A stretch of DNA of 64,000 nucleotides, from positions 1,488,001 through 1,552,000 of the forward strand of contig OY781463.1 in NCBI GenBank assembly GCA_963676725.1, written 5' to 3'. This stretch comes from G963662905 sp963676725. Lineage in GTDB: Bacteria > Bacteroidota > Bacteroidia > Bacteroidales > WRLA01. Under the pieces are notes generated by a model, which did not search any database, was not told the DNA's origin, and worked only from the letters and a program-made list of their open reading frames with translations. This document shows, in pieces, positions 10,189-19,122 of the stretch. The stretch's first letter is position 1. Each line of letters begins with the position of its first letter. Position numbers and translations under genes: made by a program.

Positions 10189-10968
10189 TTAAAACTGATA
10201 ACGTATTCCATTCTTCAGTTCAAGATCATATTTCTCGTTTTTTGTAATGGGAATGCTGTTATACTTATAATGTACTATAATCCTGAAATATAACCTTTTG
10301 ATCAGTAAAATTTCCAATTCACTATCGGCGAGAAGCCTATGATCGTTGAAGTCTTTAGCAGATGGTTGATAGTAACATACACCGCTCCAAGATATTCCTT
10401 TGTTTAGTTGCCAATCAAAGGACAAATAATTGGTTAAGCGGATATGATTGAGTGTTAATCGTGCATTATTATCCGGGAGCTGATATTCTTCGTTTTCATG
10501 CATCGCGCCCACACCCACACGAATACGAATTGAGGATGTAGAATCTGTGTTTAAAGGCATATTGAGTGCATTAATCCGAAGCCCTACGCCCAAAAGTATG
10601 CGTTTGTTCAGGTCGATAAATTCATTGTATTCCGTTTGTCCAAAAGCTTCTGTATTGAATGCGCCTTTTAATTTATGAATCCCACGTAGATGAATAAAGC
10701 CTTTATTTTTAACTTTTTCACCATTGGCGTCTTTATAATCCATATTACCAACCAGAAAAATTGTGGATTTAAGCATATTATAATCAAAACGAAGATTGGC
10801 TTCTGTGGAAAGGTAATCACTATTGCCCTTTTCGAGGCCAAGGTTAAAGCCTATATTCGCTTGAAAGCCCGGTTCGCTTCCGTATTTTCTGTATTTTTCT
10901 GTGTTTACTTGTGAAAATATCAGGACAGGGAGGGAAATTAGTAGTAGTGTAATGGAAAAGTGCTTCAT
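10189..10968 (-). CDS. DUF481-family outer-membrane beta-barrel protein
   Basis: 259 residues with a clear signal peptide (about 1-19, ending IFSQ) and alternating amphipathic strands throughout: EPGFQANIGFNLGLEKGNSDY, FRIIVHYKYNS and a C-terminal YQF. This pattern fits the DUF481 (PF04338) putative salt-stress or outer-membrane barrel family; no enzymatic motif is seen. The start overlaps the stop of the upstream TlpA-like gene by one base, so the two are translationally coupled, which hints at a shared envelope role (inference). Confidence 0.75.
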   Translation of the reverse strand: MKHFSITLLLISLPVLIFSQVNTEKYRKYGSEPGFQANIGFNLGLEKGNSDYLSTEANLRFDYNMLKSTIFLVGNMDYKDANGEKVKNKGFIHLRGIHKLKGAFNTEAFGQTEYNEFIDLNKRILLGVGLRINALNMPLNTDSTSSIRIRVGVGAMHENEEYQLPDNNARLTLNHIRLTNYLSFDWQLNKGISWSGVCYYQPSAKDFNDHRLLADSELEILLIKRLYFRIIVHYKYNSIPITKNEKYDLELKNGIRYQF

Positions 10969-11483
10969 TATTTTAGGAGTGTTTTAATATGTTCGATGAG
11001 TGCATAAAACTCATTTTCATTATATAAGCGAGTCAGAAAAACGATTGTACCATTTTTATCGATCAATACATTGCGTGTAACTCCCGCTTTGGGGTTCGCA
11101 TATTTCTCAAAAATGTTAGAACCCGGATCAAGGGCAACAGGATAGCTGATGCCGGTTTGTGCAATAAACTGCTCAATTTTTTCACGAGTTTCATCCTTAT
11201 CAATGGCGATAACCATCAAGCCTTTATCTTTGAAGGCTTGCCAAATTTGTTTTTCAATTTCCGGCATTTCCCTTCTGCAAACGCCACACCAACTGGCAGT
11301 AAACTGAAGCATGACAACTTTTCCCTTCAATTCCGAAAGTTTTATTTGCCTACCATCGGTCAGTTCCATGCTGAAATCAGGAGCTTGATCACCTGTTTCG
11401 ACAATAAAGCCTCTGTCTTGGGCTTGAAGCATCCATAAAATGCTGAAGAATAAAACGCTGAGGATGAATCTTTTCTTTCCCAT
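10968..11483 (-). CDS. TlpA-like thiol-disulfide oxidoreductase
   Basis: 171-residue exported thioredoxin-fold protein. Hydrophobic N-terminal segment (about 1-21) predicts a signal peptide or anchor. The fold is recognisable by DFSMELTDGRQIKLSELKGKV, the redox motif WCGVC within FTASWCGVCRREMPE, and the cis-Pro region VTRNVLIDKNG. TlpA/ResA proteins reduce or isomerise disulfides in the periplasm, often for cytochrome maturation or for respiration; the substrate here is unknown. First gene of a two-gene unit with the DUF481 barrel. Confidence 0.87.
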   Translation of the reverse strand: MGKKRFILSVLFFSILWMLQAQDRGFIVETGDQAPDFSMELTDGRQIKLSELKGKVVMLQFTASWCGVCRREMPEIEKQIWQAFKDKGLMVIAIDKDETREKIEQFIAQTGISYPVALDPGSNIFEKYANPKAGVTRNVLIDKNGTIVFLTRLYNENEFYALIEHIKTLLK

Positions 11484-11539
11484 AAATGTTTGCCTCCAAT
11501 AGGCTCTTTATACTATTGTGTCGAAAATTAAAATATGCG

Positions 11540-11547
11540 CAAAGATA
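11540..11547 (-). promoter_or_regulatory. Bacteroidota-type -7 element for the TlpA/DUF481 unit
   Basis: On the minus strand the sequence reads TATCTTTG, a full match to TAnnTTTG, 57 bp before the tlpA-like start. No good TTTG -33 box was found, so confidence is moderate. Confidence 0.45.
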
Positions 11548-11664
11548 TAATTTTGGGTGAATCTCAGTATATGGAAATATGAGTGGACGAAAGCTTAGAG
11601 GGGCTTTCTGAAGCACAAGCTGTTGTTTGCCGTAGGATTTTGATGAAATCATGCAATTTTTACA

Positions 11665-12543
11665 CTAATAATTGCTTAAAAGTATGATGATAACCCCCGC
11701 CACCATCACCAAAACGGAAATGCTTCTGCGTATCAGGTTTTGCTCCCGGAAATAATGTCCACCAATGATTGTGGCAAAGAAAACGGATGTGCGCTTTATG
11801 GAAAGAACCAGCGCAACCGGCCCGGCTTTCATGGCCAGAATATGGGCGTAACGGTAAACAATTGCCAGAACGGCAACGACAAGAATAGGTTTCCAGCTTT
11901 GCTTAAATTGCTGTGCTAATGCTCGATGATTTTTCTTTGTGATCAGGAATGCCACAAGGAAAACAAGACTATAAAAAATTTGCTGGAAGGGGAGAAATAT
12001 CTCCGGTGGGAATCGAAAATCCCGAAGCAGGCTTTTATCAAGTATTGTTGTGGTAGAAAAGAGTGCAATTGCGCCCAGAATAAACCATTGGGCTTTGTTT
12101 CTTTTGACAAAATAGAAGGGCGAACGCCAGTCTCCACTTTTGTCGATTTGGAGAAAATAGGTGCCAATAAGCAGTAAGAACATTCCGGCAATTCCTGTAC
12201 TGCCAATATTTTCTTTCAGAATGAAAAATGCCATAACAGCCACAAGGGCAGGTGTAAAAACCAGCAAAGGCAGTGAATTGCTCAGTTCATTGTATTTGAG
12301 ACCGTACATCACCAAAAGAAAGGCGCCGGCTCCGAGTATGGATTTAAAGAAAAGCACCAGAACTGAAATAATGGAAATGGTTTCAAAATCAGCATTTAGC
12401 AAAAAAGGGAGCGTAAAAACAGCCGTTAGCACCGAAACGATAAGCGAAAAGGCTAAAGGGTCGTTTTTGAGTAAAGCCTTCTTCTCCAGCACTGCTGCTG
12501 AAGCAGAAAATAGTGCAGATACGATTGCGAGGATTTGCCACAT
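11665..12543 (-). CDS. EamA/DMT-family transporter
   Basis: 292 residues, about ten hydrophobic helices arranged as two repeated EamA units (about 1-135 and 150-290), the usual size for drug/metabolite transporters. The N-terminus MWQILAIVSALFSASAAVLEK and the repeated unit start in the second half are typical. Such inner-membrane proteins export small metabolites or amino acids; substrate unknown. It is a single-gene unit with its own promoter element 20 bp upstream; the downstream neighbour is the TlpA-like gene, 181 bp away. Confidence 0.85.
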   Translation of the reverse strand: MWQILAIVSALFSASAAVLEKKALLKNDPLAFSLIVSVLTAVFTLPFLLNADFETISIISVLVLFFKSILGAGAFLLVMYGLKYNELSNSLPLLVFTPALVAVMAFFILKENIGSTGIAGMFLLLIGTYFLQIDKSGDWRSPFYFVKRNKAQWFILGAIALFSTTTILDKSLLRDFRFPPEIFLPFQQIFYSLVFLVAFLITKKNHRALAQQFKQSWKPILVVAVLAIVYRYAHILAMKAGPVALVLSIKRTSVFFATIIGGHYFREQNLIRRSISVLVMVAGVIIILLSNY

Positions 12544-12563
12544 ATTATTCGCTGAATTTGCAG

Positions 12564-12571
12564 CAAAGTTA
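12564..12571 (-). promoter_or_regulatory. -7 element for the EamA transporter gene
   Basis: Minus strand TAACTTTG matches TAnnTTTG, 20 bp before the start codon, implying a leader of about 14 nt. The stretch 12572-12998 between this site and the typA promoter holds no convincing gene. Confidence 0.5.
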
Positions 12572-12998
12572 ATGGATTATAGCACTTCATGTATGATTCG
12601 AAAAAAATCCGAAGACAGTTTTCTTTCGAACTTTTTTTTAAATTTGCTCTGATCATAATCTATAGCAAACCGCTTAAGCAACGCAACATCATCGTAGCTG
12701 CAGAGCAAAAAAAATAAATACTTCTTTCAGGTCGTAAGGCAAGTCGTACACAATTCAGGGAAAGGATATTCATCGGGATTATCGGTTTTGGTACGCTTGC
12801 GGTTTTGCCAGAATAAGCAACAAATGATCCATTTTTCTGATTTTGAGCCAATATCATAGAAAAATATATTTGGGAAGGCTGAATTGCATCGGACAATATT
12901 TTGGGTGTAATATCCTGTAAAACAGGGTTTAATAACTAGTTCCCCTTATTCATAACTTAAACTTAACGGCTATAGGCCAAAAATTGAATTATTAAGTG

Positions 12999-13006
12999 TA
13001 CTTTTG
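12999..13006 (+). promoter_or_regulatory. -7 element for typA
   Basis: TACTTTTG matches TAnnTTTG. Transcription should begin near 13012, leaving about 13 nt before the ATG at 13025; this also argues against the upstream TTG at 13004 being the start. Confidence 0.55.
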
Positions 13007-13024
13007 CCGCCTCAAATTCATAGC

Positions 13025-14800
13025 ATGCTTAAAATACGAAATATAGCCATTATTGCCCATGTCGACCACGGTAAAACTACTCTGGTTGATCGGATTATCG
13101 AAACCTGTAATACCCTTGATTCAAGAAAGGAGCATACCGAACTTTTGCTTGATAATAACGAATTGGAACGCGAAAGAGGAATTACCATTACATCAAAAAA
13201 TGTCTCCGTACAATATAAAGATGTTAAGATAAACCTGATTGACACTCCCGGTCACGCCGATTTTGGTGGGGAAGTAGAACGCGTACTGAAAATGGCCGAT
13301 GGCGTTTTGCTGCTCGTTGATGCCTTTGAAGGCCCAATGCCACAAACCAGATTTGTGCTTGGTAAAGCCATCGAGCGCGGCTTAAAACCTATTGTCGTTG
13401 TTAATAAGGTAGATAAGGAAAACTGTCGTCCCGATGAAACACAACAAGCCGTTTTTGATCTGATGTTTAGCCTCGATGCAACCGAAGAACAGCTCGATTT
13501 TGAAACAGTTTTCGGAAGCTCAAAACATGGTTGGATGGGTGAAGATTGGATAGAACCGACAGATAATATTACCTATCTGCTCGATAAAATCATTGAAGTT
13601 ATCCCGGAACCAATATATCATGAAGGGCCTACTCAAATGCAGGTGGCCTCTTTAGATTATTCTAATTTTGTGGGCCGTATTGCCATTGGTCGTGTTTTTC
13701 GTGGCGATATCGAAGAAGGCAAGGAATATATGCTCTGCCGTCGTGATGGCAGCATGAAGAAATCGAAAGTGAAAGAACTATATGTTTTTAAAGGCCTTGG
13801 TCGCGAAAGGGCGTCGATCGTTAATTGTGGGGATATCTGTGCAGTTGTAGGTATCGAAGGATTTGATATCGGCGATACAATCGCTGATCCTCTTCAGCCA
13901 GAGGCTTTGCCCCGCATTCAAGTGGACGAGCCTACAATGAGTATGCTGTTTACGATTAATACATCCCCATTTTTCGGAAAAGAAGGCAAATATGTAACAT
14001 CACGCCATCTGCGCGACCGCCTGATGAAGGAAATGGAGAAAAACCTTGCCCTGAAAGTTGAAGAAACCAATTCTGAAGATAAATTCAATGTCTTTGGTCG
14101 TGGAATCCTTCACCTGAGTATTTTAATTGAAACCATGCGCCGTGAAGGGTATGAGCTGCAGGTGGGAAAACCTCAGGTGATTGAAAAAGTTATTGATGGA
14201 CGCAAGTGCGAGCCAATGGAATTGCTTGTTATCGACCTGCCTGAAAATTATGCAGGAAAAGCCATCGAACAGGTGACAAACCGCAAAGGGGAATTGCAGA
14301 TTATGGAGCCAAAAGGAGATATTCAGCATTTGGAGTTCGAAATCCCTTCCCGAGGCCTTATTGGATTACGTAACCAATTGATCACAATAACATCAGGAGA
14401 GGCTGTGATGACCCATCGCTTCTTGAATTATGCACCCAAAAAAGAAGAAATTGTAAGCAATCAAAATGGGTCACTTATTTCTATGGAAACCGGTCAGGCG
14501 CTTGCTTATGCCATCGATCGTTTGAAAGACCGTGGAAAATTCTTTATCGAACCGGGCGAGCAAGTGTATAAAGGACAGGTAGTTGGTGAGCATACTCGAA
14601 AAATTGATTTGCCCTTGAATGTGATTAAAGGCAAGAAAATGACCAATATGCGTGCTTCCGGCTCCGATGATAATGTGAAATTACCACCAAAACATTCTTT
14701 TTCTTTGGAAGAAGCACTCGAATATATCCGTGATGATGAATTCCTAGAAATTACGCCAAAGAGTTTAAGGCAAAGAAAGATAACATTTAAAGGCGTTTAG
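13025..14800 (+). CDS. typA: Translational GTPase TypA/BipA
   Basis: Ribosome-associated GTPase related to EF-G that helps 50S assembly and growth under stress. The N-terminal G domain shows AHVDHGKTT (G1), RGITI (G2), DTPGHADFGGE (G3) and NKVDK (G4). Elongation-factor domains follow, and the C-terminal BipA-specific domain contains GLRNQLIT and the NMRASGSDDN motif. Length of 591 residues is normal. The ATG at 13025 (MLKIRNIAIIAHVDHG) is preferred because homologues begin this way and the promoter lies just upstream. Confidence 0.97.
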   Translation: MLKIRNIAIIAHVDHGKTTLVDRIIETCNTLDSRKEHTELLLDNNELERERGITITSKNVSVQYKDVKINLIDTPGHADFGGEVERVLKMADGVLLLVDAFEGPMPQTRFVLGKAIERGLKPIVVVNKVDKENCRPDETQQAVFDLMFSLDATEEQLDFETVFGSSKHGWMGEDWIEPTDNITYLLDKIIEVIPEPIYHEGPTQMQVASLDYSNFVGRIAIGRVFRGDIEEGKEYMLCRRDGSMKKSKVKELYVFKGLGRERASIVNCGDICAVVGIEGFDIGDTIADPLQPEALPRIQVDEPTMSMLFTINTSPFFGKEGKYVTSRHLRDRLMKEMEKNLALKVEETNSEDKFNVFGRGILHLSILIETMRREGYELQVGKPQVIEKVIDGRKCEPMELLVIDLPENYAGKAIEQVTNRKGELQIMEPKGDIQHLEFEIPSRGLIGLRNQLITITSGEAVMTHRFLNYAPKKEEIVSNQNGSLISMETGQALAYAIDRLKDRGKFFIEPGEQVYKGQVVGEHTRKIDLPLNVIKGKKMTNMRASGSDDNVKLPPKHSFSLEEALEYIRDDEFLEITPKSLRQRKITFKGV

Positions 14801-14823
14801 GAAAACCCTTCCTAATGATGCGT

Positions 14824-14859
14824 AAAGGCGAATGTAGAAAAATTACTACATTCGCCTTT
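14824..14859 (+). terminator. Strong terminator after typA
   Basis: A perfect 14-bp inverted repeat (AAAGGCGAATGTAG and CTACATTCGCCTTT) with an 8-nt AT-rich loop, ending in TTTT and starting 23 bp after the typA stop. It ends only 14 bp before the MFS start codon. Confidence 0.85.
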
Positions 14860-14872
14860 TTAAATTTAGCTC

Positions 14873-16240
14873 ATGGAAAAACTCAGGAAAACAATGGCAG
14901 ATTCTCCCTTTCTTCGATGGGGTGTTTTGATTTTAGTGGGCTTTGTGCTCTCAACCAATTATTATTTCTACGATGCTTTTTCAACCCTGAAGGAGCAGTT
15001 GCTCAAAGAATTCAACCTGAGTAATACTGATTATGGCTTATTTGTTAGCTTCTATTCCATTCCCAATACATTTTTGCTGATGGCCGTTTTGGGCGGCATC
15101 ATCCTCGATAAACTAGGCATTAGGCGCACCGGATTTCTTTTTGTTTTTTCAATGGCATTCGGGGCTTTCCTTACAGCTTATGGTGCTTCTGATTATTATC
15201 AGAACAATGGTTTTGCACATGGCTTTATGGAGAGTTTCTGGCCTTCCTATTCCCCGGAATTAAAAATGATGCTGCTTGGCAGGTTTTTCTTTGGGCTTGG
15301 AGCCGAAACGAGTATTGTTGTGATTAGTAAAGTGCTTGTAAAATGGTTTAAGGGCAAAGATCTGGCCTTGGCCTTCGGACTCAAGGTTGGTTTTGGCCGT
15401 TTGGGCACATTTCTCGCGCTACGAATGTCTCCCGTGCTTGCTGCCGATAAACTGAATGTTGCCATATGGTTTGCTGCAATTCTTGTGCTCGCCGGTTTAT
15501 TGGCATTCTGTGTGTATATCTTAATCGACTTGCGTCACGATCAGCAAAAAGCTGTCGCTGATGGCCCTGAAGTGAAAAAAGTAATCAAGGAATCCTTTAA
15601 GATTACGGATATCACTACTTTATTGACCAATCGCACCTATATTTATATCGCTCTGCTTTGCGTTACTTTCTATTCGGCTGTATTCCCTTTTTTGGCATTT
15701 GCCCCCGATTTCTTCGCCAATAAGTTTGGGATGACGGCAGTTGAAAGTGGAAATATTGCTAGTTATCTGCCATTGGCCACATTAATATTTACCCCGTTTT
15801 TCGGCTTTCTGATCGACCGTTTTGGTCGAAGTGCCACAGCTATGATTTTTGGCTCTTTTGTATTGCTGATCGTTCATTCGATTTTTGCTTTTACGGATAT
15901 TCATCCATTAGTACCAATGCTGATGCTTGGTGTAGCTTTTTCGCTCGTTCCTGCAGCAATGTGGCCTTCAACTGTCCGGCTTGTTAATGAGCAGCAAATT
16001 GGTACTGCTTATGGATTAATGTATTCCATACAAAATCTTGGCTTATGGGCATTCCCATTGCTTGCCGGATATATACTGGATGTGAGTAATGCCGGAAAGA
16101 CTAGTGAGCTAAACTATACGCCTACAATACTCATGTTTGCTGCTTTAAGTCTTGTGGGACTTTTCTTTGCTTTTATGCTGAAGCGCGATGATATGAAGTA
16201 TAAAAAAGGCGTTGACCTTCCGATGAATAAAAAGGATTGA
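14873..16240 (+). CDS. Major facilitator superfamily transporter
   Basis: 455 residues with about twelve membrane helices. MFS hallmarks include GGIILDKLGIRRTG (motif A region between helices 2 and 3), LLGRFFFGLGAETS in the N-half and FLIDRFGRSATAM in the C-half. It lacks features that fix the substrate; the NNP/hexuronate-like branch of MFS is possible. It is separated from typA by a terminator yet has only a 14-bp gap to it, so its promoter may lie within or before the terminator stem. The next gene, yidD, is convergent with a 2-bp gap. Confidence 0.88.
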   Translation: MEKLRKTMADSPFLRWGVLILVGFVLSTNYYFYDAFSTLKEQLLKEFNLSNTDYGLFVSFYSIPNTFLLMAVLGGIILDKLGIRRTGFLFVFSMAFGAFLTAYGASDYYQNNGFAHGFMESFWPSYSPELKMMLLGRFFFGLGAETSIVVISKVLVKWFKGKDLALAFGLKVGFGRLGTFLALRMSPVLAADKLNVAIWFAAILVLAGLLAFCVYILIDLRHDQQKAVADGPEVKKVIKESFKITDITTLLTNRTYIYIALLCVTFYSAVFPFLAFAPDFFANKFGMTAVESGNIASYLPLATLIFTPFFGFLIDRFGRSATAMIFGSFVLLIVHSIFAFTDIHPLVPMLMLGVAFSLVPAAMWPSTVRLVNEQQIGTAYGLMYSIQNLGLWAFPLLAGYILDVSNAGKTSELNYTPTILMFAALSLVGLFFAFMLKRDDMKYKKGVDLPMNKKD

Positions 16241-16242
16241 TC

Positions 16243-16536
16243 CTATTCCTTTTCAGACTCTTTCAATCGGTCGCAGGATGGAAATTTGGCTGTTTTGTAT
16301 TTTTTAATCAATATCCTTGGTACAGGGTCATAACCACTAGTGCCCCAAGGCTGGCATCGCCCAATGCGGTTGATCGATAAATATCCACCACGAAAAATGC
16401 CATGTTTATGAACAGCTTCGACTGTATAAGTAGAACAGGTAGGAAAATGCCTGCAGGAAGGTGGTGTGAGTGGCGATATGATATATTTATAAATATATAC
16501 CGGAAACAAAAGGATGGCGTAGAGGATTTTACGCAT
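16243..16536 (-). CDS. yidD: Membrane protein insertion efficiency factor YidD
   Basis: Small cytoplasmic-face membrane protein that assists YidC-mediated insertion. The motif run ISPLTPPSCRHFPTCSTY, then EAVHKHGIFRGG and GRCQPWGTSGYDPVP, is diagnostic of the family with its conserved cysteines. The start is placed at MRKILYAI (16536), giving 97 residues, because the 15 residues upstream are not part of the family. Confidence 0.93.
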   Translation of the reverse strand: MRKILYAILLFPVYIYKYIISPLTPPSCRHFPTCSTYTVEAVHKHGIFRGGYLSINRIGRCQPWGTSGYDPVPRILIKKYKTAKFPSCDRLKESEKE

Positions 16537-16745
16537 GACAAATTGTGTTTTGTTCAACTTTGTTTCCTGATTGTTGGTCAAATAGAATAGAAGCGCTTTT
16601 TAAACGAACTGCTTTTTCCCTATTGATATTTATGCCAAATGCAATCATAGGGCAAAAATACACCTTTCGTTATAGAAACAGGATAAACCGGGTCTTTATT
16701 CTTGTTAAATTCTTGCTATTGAGCAAACCAGACCACAAAAAATAG

Positions 16746-16753
16746 TATTTTTG
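16746..16753 (+). promoter_or_regulatory. -7 element for the DUF169 gene
   Basis: TATTTTTG matches TAnnTTTG, 16 bp before the ATG at 16770. Confidence 0.45.
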
Positions 16754-16769
16754 ATAAAAATCAATATCG

Positions 16770-17498
16770 ATGAAAACAGAGCTAAAGGAATTATTTTTGG
16801 TGAATTGGGAGAAATATTTTGGGAGAGCACCATTGCCTATTGTGTTTTTCTTTGAAGAGGAAGCATCGGGAGAGGTGCCAGAAAAGCCCCAAGGACATCA
16901 ATGCATTATTTGTCCTTTGAATAAAGTTCGTAAGGGAAAAGTCTTGAGTTTTTCTGCAGATGTGCTTGGCTGTGGCGGTGCCGGAATGTATTGTGGGTTT
17001 CAGGCTGTGCGGCCAGGATTGGCAGAATTTTTAAGTACAGGCTGCGAACGTTATATTGATACGCCCGAGCATGCAGAACATATGATTGCACAAGTGCCCC
17101 ATTTTAAAGCGCCTAAAAAATATATCACATTCAAACGCATCGATCAATTGCTGGAAAATGAAGAAGCTGAGGCTGTTGTGTTTTTTGCTCATGGCGATCT
17201 GCTTTCGGGTTTGTTTACCTGGGTAAACTATAATGCTAATGATGTGAATGCCGTTATTAGTCCATTTGGCTCGGGTTGTAGCCTCATTGTTACCTATCCT
17301 TTGCGCGAAAACCAAAGCGATAATCCACGAGCTGTTCTGGGTATGTTTGATGTGTCGGCAAGACTATGTGTGAAACCTTCCGAGCTTTCCTTTGCCATAC
17401 CATTGAAGCGTTTTGAAGGACTTGTACAAGTCATGGATGAGTGTTTTTTTATTACCGATGATTGGAAAAAAGTGCAAAAGCGGATACAAAAAGATTAG
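16770..17498 (+). CDS. DUF169-family protein
   Basis: 242 residues, soluble. Matches the DUF169 (PF02596) pattern as remembered: QCIICPLNKVRKGK with paired cysteines, LGCGGAGMYCGF, FLSTGCERY, a central VVFFAHGDLLSGL and SPFGSGCSLIVTYP. Several conserved cysteines suggest metal or cofactor binding, but the biochemical role of the family is not established. It is the last chromosomal protein gene before the tRNA-Leu used as the presumed phage attachment site. Confidence 0.8.
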   Translation: MKTELKELFLVNWEKYFGRAPLPIVFFFEEEASGEVPEKPQGHQCIICPLNKVRKGKVLSFSADVLGCGGAGMYCGFQAVRPGLAEFLSTGCERYIDTPEHAEHMIAQVPHFKAPKKYITFKRIDQLLENEEAEAVVFFAHGDLLSGLFTWVNYNANDVNAVISPFGSGCSLIVTYPLRENQSDNPRAVLGMFDVSARLCVKPSELSFAIPLKRFEGLVQVMDECFFITDDWKKVQKRIQKD

Positions 17499-17559
17499 GG
17501 ACAATAAATTTAGTGAGCGGAATTTTTTGAGTGCGCACTTAGAATTTTTTAAAAAGCTC

Positions 17560-17589
17560 TTTGTAGTATAAAAATCTTTTCTATATTTG
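17560..17589 (+). promoter_or_regulatory. Promoter of the tRNA-Leu gene
   Basis: TTTG (17560-17563), 18-nt spacer, TATATTTG (17582-17589). This is a complete Bacteroidota -33/-7 pair, ending 10 bp before the tRNA 5' end. Confidence 0.7.
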
Positions 17590-17599
17590 CACCCCCAAA

Positions 17600-17681
17600 G
17601 CGGATGTGGCGAAATTGGTAGACGCGCTAGACTTAGGATCTAGTGTTGAGAGACGTGGGGGTTCGAGTCCCTTCATCCGCA
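17600..17681 (+). tRNA. tRNA-Leu (anticodon UAG)
   Basis: Acceptor GCGGATG pairs with CATCCGC. The D-arm contains AAATTGGTAGACGC, the anticodon stem CTAGA/TCTAG carries loop CTTAGGA with anticodon TAG, a long variable arm (class II) follows, and the T-arm contains GGTTCGAGTCC. CCA is not encoded. The phage integrase lies 107 bp downstream, so the 3' half of this tRNA is the probable attachment core. Confidence 0.96.
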
Positions 17682-17689
17682 CAATTTCG

Positions 17690-17722
17690 GTCGTAACTGT
17701 CTGGTTCACAGACAGTTACGAC
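17690..17722 (+). other. Perfect hairpin between tRNA-Leu and integrase
   Basis: GTCGTAACTGTCTG and its exact complement flank a GTTCA loop (14-bp stem, 5-nt loop). No T-run follows. It may be a tRNA 3' processing or termination signal, or an arm-type site of the attachment region; the sequence alone does not decide. Confidence 0.65.
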
Positions 17723-17788
17723 GAAACCAAAAAGTGAAAAAAGTGAGTGAAATGAGTAGGTTTATGCTGGGGAGTAAAAAACCAATCT

Positions 17789-18991
17789 ATGAAACTCATT
17801 ACCAGACCAATAGCAAGGCTTGCCAGCCTTAACAATCGTAAAAAAAATTTGAACAAAGAATGGTATGTTGATTACGGATATCGTAATCCACAAACCCAAA
17901 GAATGCAGACTTTCCGCGTCATTAAAGACCTCAATTCAAAAAAATCTTATGTGTCACGAATGCGGGCAGGGCAGAGGCTTGCCGATAAAATAAATGAACA
18001 GCTGGAGAATGGATTTAATCCCTTTGAGAATACCAAATATCTTTATGAGGATAAAATCCAATATAAGCATTGTAGCGATAAAAAGACCTATACGCAATAC
18101 AGTACAAAGAATTTTCATTATTACGCCAATAAATTTTTGGATAGTCTTCATGATATAAGAAAGCCCACTTATACAACCTATAAAAGCAGGCTTCGTGTTT
18201 TCCTTCAATTTCTTGCAAAAACAAAAATGGATCAAAAGGATGTTTATCTGATGACGCTTGAACGTGCAGAAAGATTTATAGAATTTGTACGCGTAGAGCG
18301 AAAGTGTGGAGGAAAAACCAGAAATGAATACCTAATGCTTATGCGGCGTTTTTTTGATTTCATAAAAAAAGATAGACCTAAATACACAAATTATTTTAGC
18401 CAAATCGATCGTGTGAAAGAAAAATCAAAGATCACACAGTATTATACAGATCATAGCATTCAGTGCTTTAAAGACTACTTCATTGAAAATGATCCACAGA
18501 TGTGGACTGTTGCACAAATGTTATACTATTGTTTTATAAGATTGACGGAATTGAGAAAAATAAAAATCTCTGATCTGAGGCTGGATCAGGGTTTTTTATA
18601 CATATCTGCTGATATATCTAAAGTGAATAAGGAAAGAAGGCCGATGATACCGCCAGCTTTGCTTAAGTATTTAAAAAGCCTGAATTTGCAGAAATACCCG
18701 AAGGATTATTATTTAATCAGTGTATTGAGGGAGCCTGGGCCAAATCAGGTGAGTAAGAATTATATGTATGAGCGGTTCAAAAGAGCAAGAATAGCACTCG
18801 GGATTTCAACCGATCATATACTCTATGCCTGGAAACATACTGGCATGGTAAAAGCAGATAATGCAGGGATTCCGATCCGGCATATTCAAAATCAAGCGGG
18901 TCATGCTAGCCTGGATATGACTTATCGCTATATGCAAGCGATGCAAGCAGTAGAAAGTGAACCAATGCGCACCAGGTTTCCCGAGATATAA
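17789..18991 (+). CDS. int: Phage tyrosine recombinase (integrase)
   Basis: Integrates and excises the prophage. About 400 residues: an N-terminal arm-binding/SAM-like region (about 1-215) and a C-terminal catalytic domain. Arg251 (in CFIRLTEL) is the first catalytic arginine; the beta-hairpin lysine is in SKVNKERRP. The HxxR box reads YAWK-HTG, so the second arginine is replaced by Lys349, a form seen in many Bacteroidota integrases. The GH motif (QAGHAS) and nucleophile Tyr381 (TYRYM) follow. It is the only plus-strand core phage gene seen, next to tRNA-Leu. Confidence 0.93.
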   Translation: MKLITRPIARLASLNNRKKNLNKEWYVDYGYRNPQTQRMQTFRVIKDLNSKKSYVSRMRAGQRLADKINEQLENGFNPFENTKYLYEDKIQYKHCSDKKTYTQYSTKNFHYYANKFLDSLHDIRKPTYTTYKSRLRVFLQFLAKTKMDQKDVYLMTLERAERFIEFVRVERKCGGKTRNEYLMLMRRFFDFIKKDRPKYTNYFSQIDRVKEKSKITQYYTDHSIQCFKDYFIENDPQMWTVAQMLYYCFIRLTELRKIKISDLRLDQGFLYISADISKVNKERRPMIPPALLKYLKSLNLQKYPKDYYLISVLREPGPNQVSKNYMYERFKRARIALGISTDHILYAWKHTGMVKADNAGIPIRHIQNQAGHASLDMTYRYMQAMQAVESEPMRTRFPEI

Positions 18992-19020
18992 ACAATCTTC
19001 CTTAGAGGAGCAGTTTTTAA

Positions 19021-19121
19021 AAAATGGAAGGGCGTCTGAGCCGGATGTGGGCTGTAAAGCACACATGACAGTAAATGACGCGAAGCGGCATTATTACGGC
19101 TCAGGAACGCCCTGCCATTTT
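19021..19121. other. Three-way-junction structured element between integrase and tail fibre
   Basis: Outer stem: AAAATGG-AGGGCGT-TGAGCC (19021-19042) pairs with GGCTCA-ACGCCCT-CCATTTT (19098-19121) with small bulges. Inside are two further hairpins: ATGTG/CACAT, and GTAA-AATG-CGC closed by GAA and paired with GCG-CATT-TTAC. A-runs and T-runs flank both sides, so it can terminate convergent transcripts from int and the tail fibre gene, but it is more elaborate than a simple terminator. Confidence 0.6.
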
Positions 19122-19122
19122 T

